Assembly: GCF_029227915.1 (NCBI RefSeq) | Contig: NC_079888.1 | Span: forward strand, 16,718,001-16,782,000 | DNA from: Hydractinia symbiolongicarpus | Lineage: Eukaryota > Cnidaria > Hydrozoa > Anthoathecata > Hydractiniidae | Reading direction: 5' to 3' | DNA: 64,000 nucleotides | In this document: positions 1-11,284 of the stretch, one piece after another | Layout: each line of letters begins with the position of its first letter | Numbering within the stretch: position 1 is the stretch's first letter | The notes under the pieces: model-generated | Told to the model about the DNA's origin: nothing | Database searches by the model: none | Seen by the model: the letters and a program-made list of their open reading frames with translations, nothing else | Program-made: the position numbers and the translations under genes

Positions 1-280
1 AACACCAGGGGTATGGTCCTCCAAGTCAAAGGAAATAAGCAGGACTGAATCGGCAATGGGGTTAAGAAGATTTAGGCATAAAATGCACAAAGTTATAAAA
101 GGTTTTACACAACAAATCCCGAAATTCATGTAGATCAAAAAATACAACAACGTGTAAGATACTTTGCGCCATTAAATTTGAACGTAAAGTAGGGTTAGCG
201 AGTTCACTATTAACTTCTGAGTACTTGCATAAAAAGTTAAAAATGACTAGGATGGAAAAGGTACCAAAGGATGAAAAACA

Positions 281-352
281 GGCGCAGTGGCCAAGAGGTA
301 AGGTGTCGGTATCGTAAACCGAAGATCACGAGTTCGAACCTCGTCTGTGCCT
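281..352 (+). tRNA. tRNA-Thr (CGT)-like, head 1
   Basis: All stems pair, with a G10·U24 wobble closing the D stem. The anticodon CGT is at 313-315 in the loop ATCGTAA. The A box has one change (GAGG for GTGG) and the B-box core GTTCGAACC is present. A TTTT run at 369-372, 17 nt downstream, could end Pol III transcription. It adapts threonine to ACG codons if expressed. Confidence 0.72.
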
Positions 353-718
353 AAATTATGTGGACGACTTTTGCGGAGATTTCCTGACAAAGTGTGCAGA
401 TATGCCTTAGAAGAGAAATAAGACAAGGGATTGGATGAAGTTTCAGGGGCATGGTCCTCCAAGTCAAAGGAAGTAAACAGGACTGAATCGACAATGGGGT
501 TTAGAAGATTTAGGCATAAAACGCACAAAGTTATAAAACGTTTTATACAAGAAAGCCCGAAATTCCTGTAGATCAAAAAACACAGCAACTTGTAAGATAC
601 TTTGCACTATTAAGTTTGAACGTAAAGTAGGCTTAGCGAGTTCACTATTCTCTTTTGAGTGCTTGCATAAAAAGTTAAAAATGACTAGGATGGAAAATAT
701 ACCAAAGGATGCAAAACA

Positions 719-789
719 GGTGCAGTGGCCAAGTGTAAGGCGTATGTCTCGCAAACCGAAGATCAAGACTTCGAACCTCGTCTGTGCCT
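719..789 (+). pseudogene. Degenerate tRNA-Thr head 2
   Basis: 71 nt; one base is missing from the D loop. The anticodon loop reads CGC, the anticodon stem has lost pairing, and the T-stem 5' strand is AAGAC, which does not pair. Confidence 0.85.
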
Positions 790-1154
790 AAACTATATGG
801 ATGCTTTTGGCGGAGTTTTCTGGACATAACGTGCAGATATGCCTTCGAAGATAAATAAGACAAGGGATTGGATGAAATTTCAGGGGGATGGTCCTCCAAG
901 TCAAAGGAAATAAACAGGACTGAATTGGCTATGGACAGGGGAACCATTAAGCATAAATTGCACAAAGTTATGAACCTTTTATACAGGAAACTCCAAAATT
1001 CCTATATATCGAATAACACAGCAACGGGTAAGTTACTTTACACCGTTAAATTTGATCGTGACAAAAGCTTAGCGAGTTCATTGTTAACTTGTGAGTGCTT
1101 GCATAAAATGTTAATAATGATGCGGATGGAGAATATACCAAAGGTTACTAAACA

Positions 1155-1226
1155 GGCGCAGTGGACAAGTGGTAAGGCATCGGTATCGTAAACCGAAGAT
1201 CATGAGTTCAAACCTCGCCTGTGCCT
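1155..1226 (+). pseudogene. Degenerate tRNA-Thr head 3
   Basis: CGT anticodon kept. There is an A·G mismatch in the D stem and an A·C mismatch closing the T stem, and the T loop is TTCAAAC. Confidence 0.75.
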
Positions 1227-1592
1227 AAATTATGTGGACGACTTTTGCGGAGATTTCCTGACAAAGTGTGCAGATATGCTTTAGAAGATAAATAAGACAA
1301 GGAATTGGATGAAATTTCAGGGGCATGGTCCTCCAAGTCAAAGGAAGTAAACAGGACTGAATCGGCAATGGGGTTTAGAAGATTTAAGCATAAAACGCAC
1401 AAAGTTATAAAACGTTTTACACAAGAAAGCCCGAAATTCCTGTAGATCAAAAAACACAGCAACTTGTAAGATACTTTGCACTATTAAGTTTGAACGTAAA
1501 GTAGGCTTAGCGAGTTCACTATTCTCTTTTGAGTGCTTGCATAAAAAGTTAAAAATGACTAGGATGGAAAATATACCAAAGGATGCAAAACA

Positions 1593-1664
1593 GGTGCAGT
1601 GGCCAAGTGGTAAGGCGTCTGTTTCGTAAACTGATGATCAAGACTTCGAACCTCGTCTGTGCCT
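1593..1664 (+). pseudogene. AAGAC-type tRNA-Thr head 4
   Basis: The T-stem 5' strand is AAGAC instead of ACGAG, so the T stem fails. The anticodon stem has a central T·T mismatch. The CGT triplet remains. Confidence 0.8.
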
Positions 1665-2029
1665 AAACTATATGGATGCTTTTGGCGGAGTTTTCTGGAC
1701 ATAACGTGCAGATATGCCTTCGAAGAGAAATAAGACAAGGGATTGGATGAATTTTCAGGGGTATGGTCCTCCAAGTCAAAGGAAATAAACAGGACTGAAT
1801 CGGCAATGGGGTTAAGAAGATTTAAGCATAAAATGCACAAAGTTATAAAATGTTTTATACAAGAAAGCCAAAATTCCTGTAGATCAAAAAACACAGCAAC
1901 GTGTAAGATACTTTGCACTATTAAATATGAACGTAAAGTAGGCTTAGCAAGTGCACTATTAACTTTTGAGTACTTGCATAAAAAGTTAAAAATGCTGTGA
2001 ATGTAAAGCATACCAAAGGTTACTAAAAA

Positions 2030-2101
2030 TGCGCAGTGGCCAAGTGGTAAGGCTTCGGTTTCGTAAACCGAAGATCAAGACTTCGAAACTTGTCTGTGCC
2101 T
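2030..2101 (+). pseudogene. AAGAC-type tRNA-Thr head 5
   Basis: First base T in place of G, so the acceptor stem loses its first pair. The anticodon arm with CGT is intact. The T arm is rearranged, with CTTGT as the 3' strand. Confidence 0.8.
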
Positions 2102-2467
2102 AAGATATATGGGGGCGTTTGCCGGAGTTTTCCAGACATAACATGCCGATATGACTTAGAAGCGAAAGAAGTGAAGAAATTGGATGAAACACCAGGGGTA
2201 TGGTCCTCCAAGTCAAAGGAAATAAGCAGGACTGAATCGGCAATGGGGTTAAGAAGATTCAGGCATAAAATGCACAAAGTTATAAAAGGTTTTACACAAC
2301 AAATCCCGAAATTCATGTAGATCAAAAAATACAGCAACGTGTAAGATACTTTGCGCCATTAAATTTGAACGTAAAGTAGGGTTAGCGAGTTCACTATTAA
2401 CTTCTGAGTACTTGCATAAAAAGTTAAAAATGACTAGGATGGAAAAGGTACCAAAGGATGAAAAACA

Positions 2468-2539
2468 GGCGCAGTGGCCAAGAGGTAAGGTGTCGGTATC
2501 GTAAACCGAAGATCACGAGTTCGAACCTCGTCTGTGCCT
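2468..2539 (+). tRNA. tRNA-Thr (CGT)-like, head 6
   Basis: Same 72-nt sequence as the head at 281, from the 2,187-bp block duplication. All stems pair and the anticodon is at 2500-2502. A TTTT run follows about 17 nt downstream. Confidence 0.72.
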
Positions 2540-2905
2540 AAATTATGTGGACGACTTTTGCGGAGATTTCCTGACAAAGTGTGCAGATATGCTTTAGAAG
2601 AGAAATAAGACAAGGGATTGGATGAAGTTTCAGGGGCATGGTCCTCCAAGTCAAAGGAAGTAAACAGGACTGAATCGACAATGGGGTTTAGAAGATTTAG
2701 GCATAAAACGCACAAAGTTATAAAACGTTTTATACAAGAAAGCCCGAAATTCCTGTAGATCAAAAAACACAGCAACTTGTAAGATACTTTGCACTATTAA
2801 GTTTGAACGTAAAGTAGGCTTAGCAAGTGCACTATTAACTTTTGAGTACTTGCATAAAAAGTTAAAAATGCTGTGAATGTAAAGCATACCAAAGGTTACT
2901 AAAAA

Positions 2906-2977
2906 TGCGCAGTGGCCAAGTGGTAAGGCTTCGGTTTCGTAAACCGAAGATCAAGACTTCGAAACTTGTCTGTGCCT
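2906..2977 (+). pseudogene. AAGAC-type tRNA-Thr head 7
   Basis: Copy of the head at 2030 with the same T1 and broken T stem. Confidence 0.8.
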
Positions 2978-3343
2978 AAGATATATGGGGGCGTTTGCCG
3001 GAGTTTTCCAGACATAACATGCAGATATGACTTAGAAGCGAAAGAAGTGAAGAAATTGGATGAAACACCAGGGGTATGGTCCTCCAAGTCAAAGGAAATA
3101 AGCAGGACTGAATCGGCAATGGGGTTAAGAAGATTTAGGCATAAAATGCACAAAGTTATAAAAGGTTTTACACAACAAATCTCGAAATTCATGTAGATCA
3201 AAAAATACAGCAACGTGTAAGATACTTTGCGCCATTAAATTTGAACGTAAAGTAGGGTTAGCGAGTTCACTATTAACTTCTGAGTACTTGCATAAAAAGT
3301 TAAAAATGACTAGGATGGAAAAGGTACCAAAGGATGAAAAACA

Positions 3344-3414
3344 GGTGCAGTGGCCAAGTGTAAGGCGTATGTCTCGCAAACCGAAGATCAAGACTTCGAA
3401 CCTCGTCTGTGCCT
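3344..3414 (+). pseudogene. Degenerate tRNA-Thr head 8
   Basis: Copy of the 71-nt head at 719, including the D-loop deletion and CGC loop. Confidence 0.85.
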
Positions 3415-3779
3415 AAACTATATGGATGCTTTTGGCGGAGTTTTCTGGACATAACGTGCAGATATGCCTTCGAAGAGAAATAAGACAAGGGATTGGATGA
3501 AATTTCAGGGGGATGGTCCTCCAAGTCAAAGGAAATAAACAGGACTGAATTGGCTATGGACAGGGGAACCTCTAAGCATAAATTGCACAAAGTTATGAAC
3601 CTTTTATACAGGAAACTCCAAAATTCCTATATATCGAATAACACAGCAACGGGTAAGTTACTTTACACCGTTAAATTTGATCGTGACAAAAGCTTAGCGA
3701 GTTCATTGTTAACTTGTGAGTGCTTGCATAAAATGTTAATAATGATGCGGATGGAGAATATACCAAAGGTTACTAAACA

Positions 3780-3851
3780 GGCGCAGTGGACAAGTGGTAA
3801 GGCATCGGTATCGTAAACCGAAGATCATGAGTTCAAACCTCGCCTGTGCCT
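3780..3851 (+). pseudogene. Degenerate tRNA-Thr head 9
   Basis: Copy of the head at 1155: D-stem A·G and T-stem A·C mismatches, CGT anticodon. Confidence 0.75.
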
Positions 3852-4217
3852 AAATTATGTGGACGACTTTTGCGGAGATTTCCTGACAAAGTGTGCAGAT
3901 ATGCTTTAGAAGATAAATAAGACAAGGAATTGGATGAAATTTCAGGGGCATGGTCCTCCAAGTCAAAGGAAGTAAACAGGACTGAATCGGCAATGGGGTT
4001 TAGAAGATTTAAGCATAAAACGCACAAAGTTATAAAACGTTTTACACAAGAAAGCCCGAAATTCCTGTAGATCAAAAAACACAGCAACTTGTAAGATACT
4101 TTGCACTATTAAGTTTGAACGTAAAGTAGGCTTAGCGAGTTCACTATTCTCTTTTGAGTGCTTGCATAAAAAGTTAAAAATGACTAGGATGGAAAATATA
4201 CCAAAGGATGCAAAACA

Positions 4218-4289
4218 GGTGCAGTGGCCAAGTGGTAAGGCGTCTGTTTCGTAAACTGATGATCAAGACTTCGAACCTAGTCTGTGCCT
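4218..4289 (+). pseudogene. AAGAC-type tRNA-Thr head 10
   Basis: Copy of the head at 1593 with one further change in the T-stem 3' strand (CTAGT). Confidence 0.8.
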
Positions 4290-4655
4290 AAACTATATGG
4301 ATGCTTTTGGCGGAGTTTTCTGGACATAACGTGCAGATATGCCTTCGAAGAGAAATAAGACAAGGGATTGGATGAATTTTCAGGGGTATGGTCCTCCAAG
4401 TCAAAGGAAAGAAACAGAACTGAGTCGGGAAAGGAGTTGGGAAGATTTAAGCATAAATTGCGCAAAGTTATAAAAAGTTTTATACAGGAAAGCCCGAAAT
4501 TCTTGTAGATCGAACAACATGGCAACGTGTAAGATAGTTTGCGCTATTTAGTTTGAACGTGACCTAGGCTTAGCGAGCTCACTGTTAACTATTGTGGGCT
4601 TGCATAATATTTTAATAATGATGCACATGGAAAATATACCAAAGCTTGCAAAACA

Positions 4656-4727
4656 GGCGCAGTGGCCAAGTGATAAGACGTCGGTCTCGTAAACTGAAGA
4701 TCGCCAGTTCGATCCTCGTCTGTGCCT
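4656..4727 (+). pseudogene. Degenerate tRNA-Thr head 11
   Basis: CGT anticodon in a stem with one G·U pair. There is a C·A mismatch in the D stem, a C·C mismatch in the T stem (GCCAG), and GTGAT in place of GTGGT in the D loop. Confidence 0.65.
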
Positions 4728-5093
4728 AAATTATGTGGACGAGGTTTGCAGAGATTTCCTGACAAAGTGTGCAGATATGCCTTAAAAGAGAGATAAGACA
4801 AGGGGTTGGATGAAATTTCAGGGGTATGGTCCTCCAAGTCAAAGGAAATAAACAGGACTGAATCGGCAATGGGGTTGAGAAGATTTAGGCAAAAAATGCA
4901 CAAGGTTATAAAACGTTTTACACAAAAAAACCCGAAATTCATGTAGATCAAAAAATACAGCAACGTGTAAGATACTTTGCGCCATTAAATTTGAACGTAA
5001 AGTAGGGTTAGCGAGTTCACTATTAACTTTTGAGTACTTGCATAAAGAGTTAAAAATGATGCGGATGGAAAATATACCAAAGGATGCAAAACA

Positions 5094-5165
5094 GGCGCAG
5101 TGGCAAAGTGGTAAGGCGTCGGTCTCGTAAACCGAAGATCACGAGTTCGAACCTCGTCTGTGCCC
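5094..5165 (+). tRNA. tRNA-Thr (CGT)-like with one D-stem mismatch, head 12
   Basis: Acceptor, anticodon and T stems are perfect. The only defect is A12 opposite G22, which also alters the A box. The discriminator is C rather than the usual T. Anticodon at 5126-5128. Confidence 0.55.
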
Positions 5166-5531
5166 ATATTATGTGGACGAGGTTTGCGGAGATTTCCTGA
5201 CAAAGTGTGCAGATATGCCTCCGAAGAGAAATAAAGCAAGGGATTGGATGAATTTTCAGGGGCATGGTCCTCCAAGTCAAAGGAAGTAAACAGGACTGAA
5301 TCGGCAATGGGTTTGAGAAGATTTAAGCATAAATTGCGCAAAGTTATAAAAAGTTTTATACAGGAAAGCCCGAAATTCTTGTAGATCGAACAACATGGCA
5401 ACGTGTAAGATAGTTTGCGCTATTTAGTTTGAACGTGACCTAGGCTTAGCGAGCTCACTGTTAACTATTGTGGGCTTGCATAATATTTTAATAATGATGC
5501 ACATGGAAAATATACCAAAGCTTGCAAAACA

Positions 5532-5603
5532 GGCGCAGTGGCCAAGTGATAAGACGTCGGTCTCGTAAACTGAAGATCGCCAGTTCGATCCTCGTCTGTG
5601 CCT
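5532..5603 (+). pseudogene. Degenerate tRNA-Thr head 13
   Basis: Copy of the head at 4656 with the same D- and T-stem mismatches. Confidence 0.65.
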
Positions 5604-5969
5604 AAATTATGTGGACGAGGTTTGCAGAGATTTCCTGACAAAGTGTGCAGATATGCCTTAAAAGAGAGATAAGACAAGGGGTTGGATGAAATTTCAGGGG
5701 TATGGTCCTCCAAGTCAAAGGAAATAAACAGGACTGAATCGGCAATGGGGTTGAGAAGATTTAGGCAAAAAATGCACAAGGTTATAAAACGTTTTACACA
5801 AAAAAACCCGAAATTCATGTAGATCAAAAAATACAGCAACGTGTAAGATACTTTGCGCCATTAAATTCGAACGTAAAGTAGGGTTAGCGAGTTCACTATT
5901 AACTTTTGAGTACTTGCATAAAAAGTTAAAAATGATGCGGATGGAAAATATGCCAAAGGATGCAAAACA

Positions 5970-6041
5970 GGCGCAGTGGCCAAGTGGTAAGGCGTCGGTC
6001 TCGTAAACCGAAGATCACGAGTTCGATCCTCGTCTGTGCCT
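5970..6041 (+). tRNA. tRNA-Thr (CGT), head 14
   Basis: Canonical head with every stem paired. The A box is TGGCCAAGTGG and the B-box core is GTTCGATCC. Anticodon CGT at 6002-6004, discriminator T. No TTTT follows within 40 bp, so termination would be downstream in the body. Confidence 0.8.
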
Positions 6042-6406
6042 AAATTATGTGGACGAGGCTTGCGTATATTTCCTGACAAAGTGTGCAGATATGCCTTAGA
6101 AGAGAAATAAGGCAAGGGATTGGATGAAATTTCAGGGGCATGGTCCTCCAAGTCAAAGGAAGTAAATAGGACTGAATCGACAATGGGGTTGAGAAGATTT
6201 AAGCATAAAATGCACAAAGTTATAAAACGTTTTATATAAGAAAGCCGAAATTCCTGTAGATCAAAAAACACAGCAACGTGTAAGATACTTTGCGCCATTA
6301 AATTTGAACGTAAAGTAGGGTTAGCGAGTTCACTATTAACTTTTGAGTACTTGCATAAAGAGTTAAAAATGATGCGGATGGAAAATATACCAAAGGATGC
6401 AAAACA

Positions 6407-6478
6407 GGCGCAGTGGCAAAGTGGTAAGGCGTCGGTCTCGTAAACCGAAGATCACGAGTTCGAACCTCGTCTGTGCCC
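6407..6478 (+). tRNA. tRNA-Thr (CGT)-like with one D-stem mismatch, head 15
   Basis: Copy of the head at 5094: A12·G22 mismatch, C discriminator, otherwise fully paired. Confidence 0.55.
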
Positions 6479-6843
6479 ATATTATGTGGACGAGGTTTGC
6501 GGAGATTTCCTGACAAAGTGTGCAGATATGCCTCCGAAGAGAAATAAAGCAAGGGATTGGATGAATTTTCAGGGGCATGGTCCTCCAAGTCAAAGGAAGT
6601 AAACAGGACTGAATCGGCAATGGGTTTGAGAAGATTTAAGCATAAAATGTACAAAGTTATAAAACGATTTATACAAGAAAGCGGAAATTCCTGTAGATCA
6701 AAAAAGACAGCAACGTGTAAGATACTTTGCGCCATTAAATTTGAACGTAAAGTAGGGTTAGCGAGTTCACTATTAACTTTAGAGTACTTGCATAAAAAGT
6801 TAAAAATGATGCGGATGGAAAATATGCCAAAGGATACAAAACA

Positions 6844-6915
6844 GGCGCAGTGGCCAAGTGGTAAGGCGTCGGTCTCGTAAACCGAAGATCACGAGTTCCA
6901 ACCTCGTCTAAGTCT
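6844..6915 (+). pseudogene. Degenerate tRNA-Thr head 16
   Basis: The acceptor 3' strand is CTAAGTC, which breaks the stem. The T loop is TTCCAAC. The anticodon arm is intact with CGT. Confidence 0.75.
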
Positions 6916-7280
6916 AATTTATGTAGACGAGTTTTGCGTATATTTCCTGACAAAGTGTGCAGATATGCCTTCGAAGAGAAATAAAGCAAGGAATTGGATG
7001 AAATTTCAGGGCCATGGTCCTCCAAGTCAAAGGAAGTAAACTGGACTGAATCGGCAATGGGGTTGAGAAGATTTAAGCATAAAATGCACAAAGTTATAAA
7101 ACGTTTTATACAAGAAAGCCGAAATTTTTGTAGATCAAAAAACACAGCAACGTGTAAGATACTTTGCACTATTTAGTCTGAACGTGACCTAGGCTTAGCG
7201 AGTTCACTATTAACTTTTGAGTGCTTTTTAAAAAAGTTAATAATGATGCGGATGGAAAATGTACCAAAGGATGCAAATCA

Positions 7281-7352
7281 GGCGCAGTGGCCAAGTGGTA
7301 AGACGTCGGTCTCGTAAACCGAAGATCACGAGTTCGAACCTCATCTGTGCCT
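7281..7352 (+). pseudogene. Degenerate tRNA-Thr head 17
   Basis: One C·A mismatch in the D stem and one in the T stem (CTCAT). CGT anticodon retained. Confidence 0.6.
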
Positions 7353-7717
7353 AAATTATGTGGACGATTTTGCGGAGATTTCCCGACAAAGTGTGCAGAT
7401 ATGTCTTAGAAGAGAAATAAGACAAGGGATTGGAGGAAATTTCAGGGGCATGGTCCTCCAAGTCAAAGGAAGTAAACAGGACTGAATAGGCAATGGGGTT
7501 GAGAAGATTTAAGCATAAAAAGCACAAAGTTATAAAACGTTTTATACAAGAAAGCCCAAAATGCCTGTAGATCAAAAAACACAGCAACGTGTAAGATACT
7601 TTGCACTATTATGTTTGAACGTAAAGTAGGCTTAGCGAGTTCAATATTAACTTTTGACTTCTTGCATAAAAAGTTAAAAATGACGCGGATGGAAAATATA
7701 CCAAAGGATGCAAAACA

Positions 7718-7789
7718 GGCGCAGTGGCCAAATGGTAAGGCGTCTGTTTTGTAAACTGATGATCAAGACTTCGAACCTCGTTTGTGCCT
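7718..7789 (+). pseudogene. AAGAC-type tRNA-Thr head 18
   Basis: The anticodon triplet is TGT. The anticodon stem has a T·T mismatch, the T stem does not pair, and the D loop has AATGG. Confidence 0.8.
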
Positions 7790-8155
7790 AAACTATATGG
7801 ATGCTTTTGGCGGAGTTTTCTGGACATAACGTGAAGACATGCGTTAGAAGAGAGATAAGACAAGGGATTGGATAAAGTTTCTGGCGTATTGTCCTCGAAG
7901 TCAAAGGAAAGAAACAGGACTGAATCGGGAAAGGAGTTGGGAAGATTTAAGCATAAATTGCACAAAGTTATAAAAAGTTTTATACAGGAAAGCCCGAAAT
8001 TCTTGTAGATCGAACAACATGGCAACGTGTAAGATAGTGTGCGCTATTTAGTTTGAACGTGACCTAGGCTTAGCGAGCTCACTGTTAACTATTGAGGGCT
8101 TGCATAATACTTTAATAATGATGCACATGGAAAATATACCAAACGTTGCAAAACA

Positions 8156-8223
8156 GGCGCAGTGGCCAAGTGGTAAGGCGTTGGTCTCGTAAACCGATGC
8201 AAGTTCGATCCTCGTCTGTGCCT
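8156..8223 (+). pseudogene. tRNA-Thr head 19 with 4-nt deletion
   Basis: 68 nt long. Four bases are lost between the anticodon stem and the T loop, so no T stem forms. Confidence 0.85.
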
Positions 8224-8588
8224 AAATTATGTGGACGAGGTTTGCGGAGATTTCCTGACAAAGTGTGCAGATATGCCTTAGAAGAGAAGTAAGGCAAAGG
8301 ATTGGATGAAATTTCAGGGGTATGGTCCTCCAAGTCAAAGGAAATAAAGAGGACTGAATCGGCAATGGGGTTGAGAAGATTTAGGCATAAAATGCACAAA
8401 GTTTTAAAACGTTTTACACAAGAAAGCCCGAAATCCCTGTAGATCAAAAACACAGCAACGTGTAAAATACTTTGCACTACTTAGTTTGAACGTGACCTAG
8501 GCTTAGCGAGTTCACTATTAACTTTTGAGTGCTTGCATAAAAAGTTAATAATGATGCACATGGAAAATATACCAAAGGTTGCGAAACA

Positions 8589-8660
8589 GGCGCAGTGGCC
8601 AAGTGGTAAGGCGTCGGTCTCGTAAACCGAAGATCAGGAGTTCGAACCTTGTCTGTGCCT
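8589..8660 (+). pseudogene. tRNA-Thr-like head 20
   Basis: The T stem AGGAG/CTTGT has one G·G mismatch and one wobble. All other stems pair and CGT is kept. Confidence 0.55.
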
Positions 8661-9025
8661 AAATTATGTGGACGAGTTTTGCGTATATCTCCTGACAAAG
8701 TGTGCAGATATGCCTTAGAAGAGAAATAAGGCAGAGATTGTATGAAATTTCAGGGGCATGGTCCTTCAAGTCAAAGGAAGTAAACAGGACTGAATTGGCA
8801 ATGGGGTTGAGAAGATTTAAGCATAAAATGCACAAAGTTATAAAACGTTTTATACAAGAAAGCCCGAAATTCCTGTAGATCAAAAAACACAGCAACGTGT
8901 AAGATACTTTGCACTATTTAGTTTGAACGTGACCTAGGCTTAGCGAGTTCACTATTAACTTTTGAGTACTTGCATAAAAAGTTAAAAATGATGCGGATGG
9001 AAAATATACCAAAGGATGCAAAACA

Positions 9026-9097
9026 GGCGCAGTGGCCAAGTGGTAAGGCGTCGGTCTCGTAAACCGAAGATCACGAGTTCGAACCTCGTCTGAGCCT
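9026..9097 (+). tRNA. tRNA-Thr (CGT)-like with one acceptor mismatch, head 21
   Basis: The only defect is G4 opposite A68 (3' strand CTGAGCC). Anticodon CGT at 9058-9060; D, anticodon and T stems perfect. Confidence 0.55.
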
Positions 9098-9463
9098 AAA
9101 TTATGTGGACGAACTTTGCGTATATTTCCTGACAAAGTGTGCAGATATGCCTTCGAAGAGAAATAAAGCAAGGGATTGGATGAAATTTCAGGGGCATGGT
9201 CCTCCAAGTCAAAGGAAGTAAACAGGACTGAATCGGCAATGGGGTTGAGAAGATTTGAGCATAAAATGCACAATGTTGTAAAACGTTTTATACAAGAAAA
9301 CCCCCAAATTCCTGCAGATCAAAAACACAGCAACGTGTAAAATACTTTGCACTATTTAGTTTGAACGTGACCTAGGCTTAGCGAGTTCACTATTAACTTT
9401 TGATTGCTTGCATAAAAATTTACTAATGATGCGGATGGAAAATGTACCAAAGGATGCAAATCA

Positions 9464-9535
9464 AGCGCAGTGGCCAAGTGGTAAGGCGTCGGTCTCGTAA
9501 ACCGAAGATCACGAGTTCCAACCTCGTCTGAGTCT
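9464..9535 (+). pseudogene. Degenerate tRNA-Thr head 22
   Basis: First base A, acceptor 3' strand CTGAGTC, and T loop TTCCAAC. CGT anticodon retained. Confidence 0.75.
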
Positions 9536-9900
9536 AAATTATGTAGACGAGTTTTGCGTATATTTCCTGACAAAGTGTGCAGATATGCCTTCGAAGAGAA
9601 ATAAAGCAAGGGATTGGATGAAATTTCAGGGCCATGGTCCTCCAAGTCAAAGGAAGTAAACAGGACTGAATCGGCAATGGGGTTGAGAAGATTTAAGCAT
9701 AAAATGCACAAAGTTATAAAACGTTTTATACAAGAAAGCCCAAATTTTTGTAGATCAAAAAACACAGCAACGTGTAAGATACTTTGCACTATTTAGTCTG
9801 AAAGTGACCTAGGCTTAGCGAGTTCGCTATTAACTTTTGAGTGCTTTTTAAAAAAGTTAATAATGATGCGGATGGAAAATGTACCAAAGGATGCAAATCA

Positions 9901-9972
9901 GGCGCAGTGGCCAAGTGGTAAGGCGTCAGTCTCGTAAACCGATGATCACGAGTTCGAACCTCATCTGTGCCT
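9901..9972 (+). pseudogene. Degenerate tRNA-Thr head 23
   Basis: A·C mismatch in the anticodon stem and C·A mismatch in the T stem; CGT kept. Confidence 0.65.
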
Positions 9973-10337
9973 AAATTATGTGGACGATTTTGCGGAGATT
10001 TCCCGACAAAGTGTGCAGATATGTCTTAGAAGAGAAATAAGACAAGGGATTGGAGGAAATTTCAGGGGCATGGTCTTCCAAGTCAAAGGAAGTAAACAGG
10101 ACTGAATAGGCAATGGGTTTGAGAAGATTTAAGCATAAAAAGCACAAAGTTATAAAACGTTTTATACAAGAAAGCCCAAAATGCCTGTAGATCAAAAAAC
10201 ACAGCAACGTGTAAGATACTTTGCACTATTATGTTTGAACGTAAAGTAGGCTTAGCGAGTTCAATATTAACTTTTGACTTCTTGCATAAAAAGTTAAAAA
10301 TGACGCGGATGGAAAATATACCAAAGGATGCAAAACA

Positions 10338-10409
10338 GGCGCAGTGGCCAAGTGGTAAGGCGTCTGTTTTGTAAACTGATGATCAAGACTTCGAACCGCG
10401 TTTGTGCCT
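10338..10409 (+). pseudogene. AAGAC-type tRNA-Thr head 24
   Basis: TGT triplet, T·T in the anticodon stem, non-pairing T stem with a further change to CGCGT. Confidence 0.8.
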
Positions 10410-10775
10410 AAACTATATGGATGCTTTTGGCGGAGTTTTCTGGACATAACGTGAAGACATGCGTTAGAAGAGAGATAAGACAAGGGATTGGATGAAGTTT
10501 CTGGCGTATTGTCCTCGAAGTCAAAAGAAAGAAACAGGACTGAATCGGGAAAGGAGTTGGGAAGATTTAAGCATAAATTGCACAAAGTTATAAAAAGTTT
10601 TATACAGGAAAGCCCGAAATTCTTGTAGATCGAACAACATGGCAACGTGTAAGATAGTGTGCGCTATTTAGTTTGAACGTGACCTAGGCTTAGCGAGCTC
10701 ACTGTTAACTATTGAGGGCTTGCATAATACTTTAATAATGATGCACATGGAAAATATACCAAACGTTGCAAAACA

Positions 10776-10847
10776 GGCGCAGTGGCCAAGTGGTAAGGCG
10801 TCGTTCTCGTAAACCGAAGATCAGGAGTTCGAACCTCGTCTGTGCCT
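10776..10847 (+). pseudogene. Degenerate tRNA-Thr head 25
   Basis: T·C mismatch in the anticodon stem (TCGTT) and G·G in the T stem. Confidence 0.65.
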
Positions 10848-11212
10848 AAATTATGTGGACGAGTTTTGCGTATATCTCCTGACAAAGTGTGCAGATATGC
10901 CTTAGAAGAGAAATAAGGCAAGGTATTGTATGAAATTTCAGGGGCATGGTCCTCCAAGTCAAAGGAAGTAAACAGGACTGAATCGGCAATGGGGTTGAGA
11001 AGATTTAAGCATAAAATGCACAAAGTTATAAAACGTTTTATACAAGAACGCCGAAATTCTTGTAGATCAAAAAACACAGCAACGTGTAAGATACTTTGCA
11101 CTATTTAGTTTGAACGTGACCTAGGCTTAGCGAGTTCACTATTAACTTTTGTGTGCTTTTTAAAAAAGTTAATAATGATGCGGATGGAAAATGTTCCAAA
11201 GGATGCAAATCA

Positions 11213-11284
11213 GGCGCAGTGGTCAAGTGGTAAGGCGTCGGTCTCGTAAACCGAAGATCACGAGTTCGAACCTCATCTGTGCCT
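11213..11284 (+). tRNA. tRNA-Thr (CGT)-like with one T-stem mismatch, head 26
   Basis: A single C49·A63 mismatch in the T stem, plus a U11·G23 wobble in the D stem. Anticodon at 11245-11247. A TTTT run follows within about 20 bp. Confidence 0.5.

Larger units (their letters stand above)
1..4650 (+). repeat. Six-unit (2,625 bp) and five-unit (2,187 bp) higher-order repeats
   Basis: Heads 2-4 at 719, 1155 and 1593 recur with the same private defects at 3344, 3780 and 4218, an offset of 2,625 bp. The first 650 or so bases of the window recur from about 2,188, an offset of 2,187 bp. Heads 5 and 7 repeat at 876 bp. The overlapping periods indicate successive duplications of multi-unit blocks. Confidence 0.85.
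4585..6740 (+). repeat. Two- and three-unit duplications (876 and 1,313 bp)
   Basis: Head 11 and its body at 4656 reappear at 5532 (876 bp). Head 12 at 5094 reappears at 6407 (1,313 bp) with the same D-stem change and C discriminator. Confidence 0.8.

Noticed and set aside
868-1191. Plus-strand open frames of about 60-135 codons ending in QWPSGKASVS
   Set aside because: The ending is the translated 5' part of the tRNA head; the rest is unit body. The frame recurs only because the unit recurs.
5861-7169. Repeated minus-strand open frames of about 138-146 codons containing TRDLRFTRPTPYHLATAP
   Set aside because: The most conserved peptide is the reverse complement of the tRNA head, the frame restarts each unit, many units break it, and no known domain or reliable ATG is seen. 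Treated as repeat translation, not genes.
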